This document shows, piece by piece, positions 1-11,112 of a DNA stretch of 64,000 nucleotides (position 1 is the stretch's first letter; each line of letters opens with the position of its first letter). Origin of the DNA: Drosophila pseudoobscura (taxonomy: Eukaryota > Arthropoda > Insecta > Diptera > Drosophilidae). The notes below the pieces were generated by a model. It was not told where the DNA came from. It saw only the letters and a list, made by a program, of their open reading frames with translations, and did not search any database. The DNA lies in NCBI RefSeq assembly GCF_009870125.1, contig NC_046681.1:14645001-14709000 (forward strand). The letters run 5' to 3'. The translations under genes and the position numbers were made by a program.

Positions 1-570
1 TTCTTTATTATTATTACTGTTTTTAACCAACTTCTTATTACAACGAGTTTTTAGTTATTTCAGTTTGCTTTTTCATCGATTTATTTTTTCTTACTTTACT
101 TTACTTCACTTCTCTGTGTCTGTGTGCTTCTCTCGTGTTTTCTTTCGTGGAGCACTCGAGAGGTGTTGAAGACCTGGCGGTGTCAGATAAAAGGCGCTAC
201 AAAATTGCTTTCTACCCGCCGCGCGTCTCCGCATCAGCAACAGCGAGAAAGATATGGTTAAAAAGAGATGGCAACCAGAGAGGGAAAGAGCCAGCAGAGA
301 TGGTCTGTACGAGAGATTCCAGACATCAATTCATTTGGCTGTGGACTGCGGAATATTTAAAAGTAAAAAAAGAGAGGGCTTGGGGGGAAACTACCGTTTG
401 GCAATCAAAAACGCCATGGAGCACATGATGATGATGTGGATGATGTAGATATGATGGTAAAAAAAAGTAGGAGTAAGGCGTTAATTGCTCATTATTGGGC
501 ACACTTCATGTCACACACGGCAGAAACTTATACGCTGATTGAGTTGTCCAAGCCGACTGATGATAATGTT

Positions 571-574
571 GATA

Positions 575-605
<31 letters not shown>
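571..605. repeat. GAT trinucleotide microsatellite
   Basis: This is a nearly perfect run of GAT/ATG triplets, with two interruptions at its start. It is bounded by non-repetitive DNA on both sides and is not inside a supported coding region. Confidence 0.9.
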
Positions 606-1235
606 CGCACTCCTCCAGTTACCTTTCTTTCTTTCCATGTATCCCACCTTCGCCACGAAACTGTGAAACTCCCTTAACACGTCGTTTTCTGTTCAAGTAC
701 TAAATTACATAGTTTTTCAAGTGGAAAAACTCAAGAAATTAAGTTTTGGCTGCTTCTGCTTCTGCTGCTTGCTGCTTGCTGCTGATGCTTTTGTTAATTG
801 TAGGTTGTGGATCTGCTGGACAGAGGCTGCTTTTGCTGCTGTTGGGGTCTGCATTTGGCTGGTGGACGTCAGCTCACGTCCGGGGCCTAGATGGATGGAT
901 GGATGGTCCACTGACCATGCGCAGCTGCGTTTTGTGGCGGTGAAAAATCTAAGTCCCTCCGCCTGACTCAAGTTTGACTTTAATTGCTCTTGACAGTCAT
1001 CACTGTCGGGCAACGGCGGCAACTGTGGGCATAGCCGGGCCGCCGCCGTGCCTCCCTATCATCATCATCATCATCGCCATCAGACGTTTGCCAATCTGCT
1101 GCCCCAATCAACATGCGCTTGTCAAACCAGACCTGGCTCTGTAGCTCTGTGGCTCTCTGGCTTTCTGGCCGTAGTTGTTGGTTGGTTTACAGACCAACTT
1201 GACTCTTGGCTCCTCTTGCTTCTCTTGCCTAATAT

Positions 1236-1273
1236 GGCCGCCATTTTGCAGAGTCATCTCTGTTAATGGCGGC
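1236..1273. promoter_or_regulatory. Inverted pair of PHO/YY1-like motifs
   Basis: GGCCGCCATTTTG is on the plus strand at 1236-1248. The same core in reverse (AATGGCGGC) is at 1265-1273. GCCAT with a GC-rich left flank is the established binding core of Pleiohomeotic/YY1, which marks Polycomb response elements. That this pair is bound is an inference. Confidence 0.3.
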
Positions 1274-4200
1274 TCTGGCTCTAACTCTGTCGTCGCCTTC
1301 GGTTAACTTGGCTCTGACTTTTGGACTCTTCAACCGGGGCTAGGGGCAAACCAAGGGGCGGTTCTCTTAGGCAGATGTATAATTAAATGAAAATTCGGAA
1401 ATTAACATTAATGCTCATGAACATATGCATAACTGCAATATTTTCTTATTTCAAAAGTCTTGTATATTCAATTTTCATTAATACACATTTTTCAGGGAGA
1501 ATTCTTTTCTCTGGCCTTCAATTTTCATTCAATTATTCAATTTAAAACTATTTCTAAAAGTTCGAAATTATGTACTCTGAAATTCCATTCGCAAAGAAAT
1601 TCAAAAATAATTCCTTAAAAGAGTTGTCTAAATTTTTCTTACAAAATTCTTGCAAATATTTTGATACCTTTCCAAATAATATTAGGTTGCCAAAACTGCT
1701 TGCAAAATTTGCCATTCATTGTCAGTCAAACTAACTGTTAACTAAAATATAAATCGCTACTAGTTTGGGGGGCTATTTGACAAATAGGCTCAGATTACGG
1801 ACATCATTGATAGGGCAACATCTGAAGAAGCTCAAATGATGGGGCTTTATATACAATACATATATCCAATACATATTTATTTATTTAAATCGCAGTTAAA
1901 TATTTCTGTAAATGCTGAAAAGCATTTAAACTTTTTAGTTAATGTTTGCTAATTTGTCAAGCCATTTTTTGTTTCGTTTCGCTAAAGTTTCTATAGACGA
2001 GTATGGTTTTTTCTTTATTTTTTTGTGGTTGAAAAATCACCTATTGATATGCTTTTCCCATACGCTTCGTTAATTGTGTGCCTCATTCTTTTACGGGGCG
2101 TAAATTAATAATTTTTGTGATTTCGGAAATTTATGCACATTTTTGTGTGTATGATTTATGATTATTAATGTATGCTTCACAAACCGTTACAGTTTTTTTT
2201 ATATTATTATTTTTCACTATTCTCTTTGTTCTGTTTTTGTTGTTACGGTTGTTATTGTTTTTGGTTGACAATTATTTTAGGTTTTAAAAATTGTTAATTT
2301 TTATTTCGTAATTAATTTTTGCACATTTGTTGTTGTCGCTCACAGACAATGGGCTTACGCATACTTAGAAAAAATAAAGCAAAATAAATGGTAAAATAAA
2401 CACAGTTCGTGCCAGAAAAATATTGGAATTGTGGAGGTTGGTTGAGGAAAGGAATATACTAAATGAAATGTTGTCAAATTTCAATGATAAAAAAACCGAA
2501 TTCCTAAACAAAATCTAATGAGGGCTAAAATGAATTAATGAATCCATATATTGCAAGTAATTTCTATTAGTAGTAGTAGAAACTGTATCCTGTTGAAATT
2601 TCATTTTAAGTATTTATTTTCAAACAAAATACAAATAAATATTTAAGTATAGTGTTGCTTTGTTAAATTTACATACAAATTAATAAAATTCAGATTTTTA
2701 TTTTTATTTAAAAAACATACAGTAGTCACGGTCTCCGATGGATACTAAATTCTATACCTGTTTTAATCGATCGATATCCAGGCGAACCTGTGCAGAGCTC
2801 GCGATTTTCCCTTCACTTGTAACAATATCATTGATCTTTGATCGAAATTTACTCACAAAACCTTCACTCATATTGGCACACTGCTACTGCCACCCTTGAC
2901 CACGGCCCATTTGGGCCGCCAACTTCCGTTTTTGGCACGATCGATGGGTGGAACACCTGCTCAAGTCACGTAGTATCTCTCCTCTTGCCAAACTTTCAAC
3001 AACAACAACAAAAAAAAGAAAAAAAGAGAATTGTATACAACAAAAATGATAACCGTTCACGCCGCATAAATTGATGATTGAGGCTGTGGGGAAGCATTCG
3101 CTTGAGCTTGGATCGGATCGGATCGGAGCTGGCAAACGTCCCAATCAAATATTCAAATTTTGTATATTTTTTCTTAGACCGCGATCCCAGCCCAGCCGTT
3201 CATAACTTCATCTTTGGAAATGAATCGATGAAATATGTACCAAAACGAACGATGAGCGGTGCGGCGTGGCGTGGCGTGGCGAACGGCGACAGTTAGTTGC
3301 TGTCGGTCCCGTCCCCTCCTCACATATATTTGCTGGTCAACTTGTTACTGTCAAAATAAGCAGGGAGGGATCTCTGAGCTGGAGAACGGATCTGGGAGGG
3401 GATCGCAATGGGCTGCCTAATACCCCATAAATAATCGCCTGGGACTGGGACTTGGACTGGGCCGCATAGCAGTCGCTCAGCGAAACTGTAGCGCACAAAA
3501 ACAAATGTCCCCTGACAATGGGAGTCCAGGTCCCAACTACTGGCCGTTCAGAGGGATCCCCACGTGTGGTGCAGCACTACGTGAGGGAAGCCCATTGTCA
3601 CTCTCCGGCGGGGTATGGGGCCCTGGGGAATGTTGGAGCAGAAGTGCCATCGTGATAACTTCATAACTTAACGCATTTGAATAATTTTGTATGTGCATTT
3701 CAATTTCTTGTGTGTGTGTGTGTTTTGTCGCAATGGAAATGAGTCTGGGATCCCTATGGAGGGGGGTTATATGTACATATATTGACAGCGACTAATGTTA
3801 TTGTTTGGAAAGAGGCTGTAATTTTTTATCGGCTAAGAGATCTGAAATTCAAACAGAACCGAATCTTATCAAACGGAAGAATTTTAACCCATGAATACTC
3901 TGTAAATACTGCTCGCACATCCAGTAAACGTTTTAGAATCCAAAGTATCCATCATCACTACATCGATCATCAAATAAAAATTAGTTCCAAAATGTCTTTC
4001 AATACTTTTTCGGTAATGCTTTTAGATGCAGAAAGAATTTGCATGTCTAGAAGGAATATCTGTATTAAATTAATAGGTAGTAAATTTGAGATTCAGTTCC
4101 AGTTCCTTTCCTAAAAATGTCTTATATGTAGCTTTCATTTTGTTTAAAATGGATGCACCATTTTCAGACAATTTACATAAAGTCTTATCGGCATATCCGA

Positions 4201-4736
4201 GTATGTTGTTTTATGCATCTGATAAACCGTTGACAGCTGATCTGTTAGGTCAAGTGCTGTTGAGTCGTATATAACTTTTATGGTCACTTTTATGGATCTT
4301 ATCAGATGGAAAGGGGAAACCCATCAGATAGAGGCCAACAACTTAATTTTCTCGCCTCGAAATGAAAATGTAGCCAGGTTTATGGTTGGAAATAAATCAA
4401 TGGGTGCTGTCCAGCCACAAACAACGATGGGTCAAAAGGGAAGAGATCATGGCATCATGGGCTAACGGTAATAGAGCGAGAGTGTGATTGAGGTTGAGAT
4501 GGAGCTAGAGACGGATGGCTGCTTCATTTAAATTTACAAGAGGCAAACCACCTCAGACATCAACTACTTAACGCAGCCATTACACGATCGATGATGATGC
4601 CGGGGAGATGTTGGATGCGGACGTGGCTGAGGTATGCTGGGGACTTTGGTTACTTCATTACCGCACTCCAGACCCAACAGCTTGTCTTCCCCCCGTCCCC
4701 TCGCCTGCTCACATGCTTCAACAGCTACTCAATAGT

Positions 4737-4756
4737 ATGTGTGTGTGTGTGTGTGT
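4737..4756. repeat. TG dinucleotide microsatellite
   Basis: Ten consecutive TG units lie in gene-free DNA. Similar CA/TG runs are at about 8256-8270, 41780-41793 and 63068-63088. Confidence 0.85.
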
Positions 4757-7731
4757 CTGCATCGACATCAGGCATCAGGCATCGGTTTCGTTTCATTTTT
4801 CCAACATTCGTGCACTAATGACACTTTAATAAATCATTCGAAAGGTGAGACATCGAGTGCAAGTTAAAGTTGATGATGTTCGTCCCAAAAGGAAGGCACA
4901 GAGAAGAGAAACAAACAAAAAAACAAAATGAAAAATGCGGTTACCTTCGGTCGGACCCACAGATACATACATATCTTAGTCGAAAGGATATGTCATAGGA
5001 TCAATAGTTATGTTAATTTTCTGTCAATGAAGTAACCAAAGAGGAATTGAGCAGCCATGGCCCATGGGTAATGTGATATCATGGCCCGAAAAAGAACACT
5101 CGTTGTAGAGAGAAATATTAAAAATATCAAGTGTATGACTAATCGCTTGTATGCAAATATTTGTGAATTTTATTTGAGTTATATGCAAAAGCCTAGTTTA
5201 AAATAAGCCCGAAATCATCATTATCTCGTGGATCAAATCGATTCGTTTTAGAGCTGTCCATTAAGGGTCAAGTGGTTGATATATTCCATTCATTCTATTA
5301 CAATTCCGCCCTTCTAATATGAGATCTATACTCATATTTAATTATGCATACTCCGAATGGAGATTTCTTCTGGCTTCTGGCGCGACGAGACAATGGCCGC
5401 ATAGCTCCAAAAAAGCCAAAACACGACAAAACAACGCGAGAGAAGGCAGTCCCCAAAAGTCGACTTATTTACGAAATTAACATTTTCTCGTTGACATCTT
5501 ATTAATACTTCACACCTTTTTTTCTTCGGCTTTAAAATCGATTGTTATTTTATGAAAATTAGTCAACGCGTCCAAGACAAAAAAAAAACGAGAAAAAGAG
5601 TGGAGAAAAAGAGTCAAAGGCCAGACATCCGACATTAGACATCAGACGATTCTCTCCGGATAACGAGCTACACAAAAATGAAGACAAGAACTAACCGAAA
5701 AACCAGAGAGACAGGATGGGAATGGGGATCGGTTACCGTGGCTATGAATCGTTAATATTATTTTAATAATAATTTTTGAGGGGTTGCTGCTTTATTTAGA
5801 ATTCCACTCATTTGGCGCTTAGCTTAGTCTCTCGAGTTGTTTAAATTTTAATTAGTTAATGTGTGCTGCTGCTGCTGTGCTGCTTATTATATATTCGAAT
5901 ATAAATAAATATTAAATTAGGCGTCACTAACATCCAAATATTAATAATGTACGCGAACAACAAGCGTAGCCGAAAACCGAAACGATTTATGCATAATCCT
6001 AATTCTCTGGTGTGTGGTGTGGTGTAAGGTGGTTCTCGGGCGACAAATTAAATATTCACATAAAATATATTAAAAATTGATCATAAATTGTATACCAAAA
6101 ACTGGAAAAACTCACACATACTGTGTGCTTTTTATGGTTCATGGATATTAAATTTCGATTTTCGTTTATTTTTATATATTTTTTAATCTTTCCTTAATGA
6201 AGTGTAGGTAGGATATTGTAATTGAATTTAATAATTCATTAATGTGTGTCATAATTAATTTATCAAATGAGTAAATGAACAGGAATAAAGGAAATTTTAT
6301 TTTTTCAAATAAGTTTGCTTTAGACTCAAATCAGGCGTTCATTATAATGCGTTCATTGCTTATAAAATAGATCATGCTTTTTCAATAATCTTTTGAGTCC
6401 ATTGATCCACCGATTCCAAACATTTAGTCGTCAAAAATTCTTTGAGCTCTGGCCAGAAATTCTCTACAAGTAAAAGCGATATGTACACTTACAAATTATT
6501 TAGTTTAATCAAAGTTTACGTAAAGCACAGTATTATTTAACCCTCCACTAAGCAACACGTGGGAGTGGCTTCAGCCTGTCCTGTGACCAATTTAGGACTA
6601 TGTGGTTTGAGTTGGAGCCCCCATAAATCAGCTTTCGGCCGGCTGAGAAACCAAAATCATATTTAATTTATTTTAGGCAAATGATTTGGCACAAATCGGC
6701 AGGGCCCTGTACCGTCCCTGGACCCGGCCCGAAGGGGTCAGAGGGTGCATTGGGAGGGGACTCGCTTTAAATGGCCATGACTGTGAATATTTTGTGGCAT
6801 TGAAAGGCATTTGTCATATACGTGCAGCGGGTTTTTGTTTTGTAGGGGAGTAGAGGAGTCTCCGGAACCGGGGGACCCCGAAAAGAATTCCCCCCGCTCA
6901 GCGTGGCAGACACGAAATTACCATGCAAAGTGCTACATCATCGGTGGCAGGGGGTGCAACGACTAACTGCCTGGCTCGTTAATGTCCTCTCATACCCATC
7001 GTTGCTGTCCTTGCCTGTGTCCTTCTTGTTCCCTCTCCTCTCGAAATGTTTTGTATCTGTGACTAATGCGCACACCTGAAACGTTGCAGGATGCGCACAG
7101 GTGCAGGCTTTGGTATAGGGAACGGGACCGGTACCGGGACCGGGTGTGGGACTACTCGAATCAGCAGGCAGCCTCGTGGCCAGGGTCGGAAAGCGGAACA
7201 TTAACGCCAGTCTGTCTGCTGCATTGCCTTCGGGGCCTGATCGATATATTCCGATTAATCAGTCAACTTCTGTCGCCTCGAAAAAACCCTCCCTCCCGCC
7301 ATATCTTGGACATCCAGCCGAGTCGAAGGTGTGAAAGATTTTACGATTCTGCCTCCTCGGGTTCCTTTCGCTAGAAACTGCACACATCCCCCGTGGTGTG
7401 GAGCCGCTGGGATCGTGTTGTGTGTCCTAAAAGCCAGGACCAGGACCCACCTGGTGTGGGAAACTATTCTGTCACAGGAACCTTTGCAAAATATTCAATA
7501 TTTTCCTTAAATTCCCATGCACTCGAATTTCTTTTCTGAATTTTCCCATTTGAAATATTTTCTCAGGTGGTGGTTTTGCTAAAAAATTTTAATCGAATTT
7601 TTCGTAATATGTCGTCCAGTCGTAGTTAACTAATTTAATAAGAATTAAAAGTACGCTCTTATATATACATATACATATATATATATGGATGCATATATTA
7701 TATCTACGGCAGACAACGACAACAAGTACAT

Positions 7732-7989
7732 TTTCTACGTCGCGCATTCGCGTACGAGCCAAATATTGAATATTCCGATCATCCGAAAATGCTGATTGAT
7801 GCTATGGACAAAAAATGTCCCCATTGTCATGCGCTCAAATGCAAACATTACTCAGATGGTATGTGTTGAACATCAGAAAAAGTGCACCTATCCAAAATTC
7901 AGACACCACCGGAAACATTGAACGGCTTGATTCAATTCATGCCTACAAATGATACAGAAATAGTTCACAATATTGCGACAATAGCTGAC
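7732..7989 (+). mobile_element. Decayed Helitron replicase/helicase fragment (zinc-finger part)
   Basis: Read in the frame beginning at 7744, the DNA encodes a stretch with AYEPNIEYSDHPKMLIDAMD, then KKCPHCHALK at about 7810-7840, GMC then a stop (TGA at 7867), and KVHLSKIQTPPETLNGLI after it. The pattern CxxCxALK, then GMCC, then GKVxLPxxxxPPxxL is familiar from the Helitron-like N-terminal region of Helitron Rep/helicase proteins (from memory, not searched). The stop falls where the second cysteine of the MCC motif is expected, and nothing recognisable continues after about 7990. This is a fragment of a dead autonomous Helitron. No helicase or Rep catalytic motif is present nearby. Confidence 0.65.
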
Positions 7990-10238
7990 GGGTTACCTAG
8001 TCTCTAAATATATTGATATATTGATATGATATATTGATATATTCTTCTTACTTTCATTCCTTTTTCTCTCCACGAAGTCCTTGTCAGATCTACCTCCAAC
8101 TGATCTGTCTAGTCGTGGTATTCCATTCCACCTCCTAAATAAATTATTATAGGCCATTCCCCAAACAAAATGGCTGCCCAAAATGGCGCCTTTCGACTGC
8201 CATCAGTGCGCTGACCCCAAACATACTCCTGTGCATGTGCATGTTCTCGTGAATATGTGTGTGTGTGTGTGTCCAGTGTGTATACTATTTTTTGCGCTCA
8301 AACCCAAACAATATTTTGAGCGTTAAAACCGACAAACAAATAAACAAAGTCACAAGCAGCCGCACCAGTTCAGTACAACAGTTCAGCAGCAGGAACAACA
8401 AATATGTGTTGTAATAAATTATGTTTGCTCAAAATTTATGCGTATGTATGTATATGTAGTTACATACACAGATGCATATATGCATGGGCTGTCAATGATG
8501 GCTGTATCCCTGTATGGGTGGTGTATGCTTTGGTCCAATATTAATACCTTCATAATTAATGAGCCTCCGTTGCGGCCTCGTGCACAAAATGCATGTGCCA
8601 CACAGCCACACAGCCGACAGTCAGAGCCAAAAGTCGCCCTACCACCCCCCGAGCTCACGAGAGTGTGTGTGCCTGTGTGTATCTGTGTATTTGCTTATGC
8701 ATTTTGTGGCTGACAGCATCTGTCATTTGCCATTGGGGGCCGGTGCCGACGCTTTAAGTCAATATCCCAATTCCCCTCGGGCCAGTTACCAGACCAAGTG
8801 CTCCGACCCCTTCCCTCCGTTGCCGTTGACGTGGCCGTTGCCTTTCCCGGAATTTCCCTGTGAGTAATTGCGAAAAACCGACCAGAGTAAACACCAACAA
8901 ATGACAAGAAGATGGACGAAAATATAAGGGTCGCTTAACTGCAATTCGAAAGTGGTTGCTTGATCAGCTTTGGGAATATATTTCCTCGTTTAGCAATTAA
9001 TTACCAATTAATATAATTAATTTATAGGGAAATGTAGAAGATTCTTCTAGCTGAAATTATATATATTCTTTGAGATTGATCATTATAGATATACATACAT
9101 ATGTATACATATATGTAAAAGTTTATATACTTTAACCCTGAACTCGAAAATTCGTTATTTAATTAACTTCCATCTGCCAATTCTCTTCTTTCTTTATTTT
9201 AAAAAGCGAAAGCCTCCAAATATGATGAATGCCGAGACTCTCCATGAAATTGTTTGGTACTTAATATAGTAGATAAATTGTTGATTCAGCTTGAGAATAA
9301 ACAGACATGTTTACTTATCAGCTATATATCTCATTCGGGGGTTATTGTAGGACAAAAATTAGTTCCTATTTGGGTATAACCGAATATAAATATAGTACAA
9401 TATACAACCCTGAACTTGACATACTTTCTATGGAAATAAGGGGTTCTCCTGATATGTACTACTATGCCCTAAAGTATAATTGAAGCCAGCCGTCAATAAG
9501 CCACTCAAAAGGAAGCCACAAATATTTAATTAAAAAAAGTAATAGGAAATATGAAATGGAAAATGTGAAAATATGAAAAAGAAAAAAGAGGTTTCATAAT
9601 CATCGAGTCAGGCAGCCGTGAACCTTGACAATTATCTTCACACATCCTTCACGAAAGACTGGTGAGAGGGGGGAGGATGGATAAGCCGCTGACAGTCGCT
9701 GAGTCCTTGTGTGTGACCTCCTTTTGTGTCATACGATTGCTGCTGCTTCTGCGATTGGGATTGGAAAAGAGACAACGCCTAAGTCCTGAAAGATAACTCG
9801 CGTTCAATCATGGTCGCTGAAAAGAAAATGAAAAGCAGACTTTTGCACATACAATAATCGAATAAGCCGCGTATTCATTGCGCGAAAGTAAAGGAGAATA
9901 AATCCGTACATATTGTCCGCACAGGCCACGACGAAAGGCCACCACTGACAAGGAGGAGTTGAAGATACAGATAACCAGATACAAAGACTCTCCGCTCTTC
10001 AGATACAATTGGCGCTAGATGCAGCAGGCGCGTCCGTTGCTGATGTTGCTCCTGCTGGTGCAGTTGTTGCTGATGCATCAAAAGAAGACAACGAGGATTT
10101 GTCTTTTCAATTGCGTCAAGCAGCGGTCCAAAAGGGGTTAGGATATGGAGACGGGGGGGATTTCCGCGCAATCATGGCTTAGGCTCGATTGATATAATAG
10201 CCTTATAAGCTGCTGCCCCTGCTGCTCCTCGCCCCTTG

Positions 10239-10277
10239 CTCTCTCTCTCCCTCTCTCGCTCTCTCTCTCTCTCTCTC
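10239..10277. repeat. CT/GA tract, possible GAGA-factor platform
   Basis: The tract is about 39 bases of almost pure CT. In flies (GA)n tracts are established binding platforms for GAGA factor (Trl) and CLAMP. Function here is an inference. No transcription start or coding exon was recognised next to it. Confidence 0.6.
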
Positions 10278-11034
10278 ATCATCCGCTTAGCAATGATCAA
10301 GAGATGCCGTGCATGAGTTTGTGGTCTCGTTACATGATTATTATTGCCAATGGAAATTGCAAGAGCAAAATCAAATTAAAATATACAATTTTAATGACCA
10401 CTGGGATGACTCTCGGCACTCTCCTGCCTTCTGTGGCCTTTTGTTCTAGGCCAACAGCATTTCGCCAGCTCAGGAGTGTTCAGCGCTCGGTGGCTCGCTT
10501 CGTTGGTTCAATCAGCGATATGACATAATGCGTTTCGGGCGTCACGTAACATTGCGTTGCATTGCAACTGTCTGCCGACGAGACCACCCTTTTTCACCCT
10601 TTGGCCCCCTTGTTGGAGAGTGTCTGTGTGTTTTACGTAATTCATTAAAAAAGTTAATTTTTACCATCCGCTCCGTCGGACCGTTGGCCTGATTGTGCAC
10701 TGATTATGGCCACAGCCGGGCCTTTGCCGCCAAAAGGAGGCAGCGGCCTTATTGGTCCAGGGCTTATGGTCAGATAGTTCAAAACGATTATAAAGCCAGC
10801 TACAGGACAACGACAGAGAACACGCAGCACTCTTGGGAGGCATAATTTCACTGCAAAAGATTTAAAGCTGGCGATGTTCAGGAAATGTTGAAGGCAATGA
10901 AGGGGGAGAATCTTAAATGTTCAATTTTATGGGAACTCTTCTAGCTTTGTATGTAGATACAAATATATACAATAAAAAGTTAATGGGGGAAAATGTAGCA
11001 GAAGATGAATCTTGAATATTCAGATGAGAACTTC

Positions 11035-11112
11035 CACTGCTTAAAGAATCTCTATAGGGCCAATCAGCCCTTTTGGATGAGCGGAATGTTTAATATTTGG
11101 CTCGTACTAGAA
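11035..11112 (+). repeat. Dispersed repeat, copy 1
   Basis: The block containing CCAATCAGCCCTTTTGGATG and continuing AGCGGAATGTTTAATATTTG then GCTCGTACTAGAATGC matches, base by base with about one change in five, the block at 58330-58412. Both copies are in the same orientation. The length and identity are typical of an old short transposon remnant. I cannot name the family. Confidence 0.55.

Larger units (their letters stand above)
1..7700. other. Gene-free flank, left part
   Basis: I see no open frame with family resemblance here. The DNA holds a GAT repeat (571-605), a pair of YY1/PHO-like motifs (about 1236-1273), a strongly AT-rich stretch (about 1370-2750), GGATC and GGCGT short tandem runs (3113-3130 and 3250-3285), a 10-bp inverted repeat (3513-3600), a TG run (4737-4756) and another AT-rich stretch (about 5750-6540). 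Frames of up to 110 codons (for example 3782-4114) lack domain signatures and usual coding composition. It is most likely intergenic or intronic DNA with possible enhancers. Confidence 0.6.
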
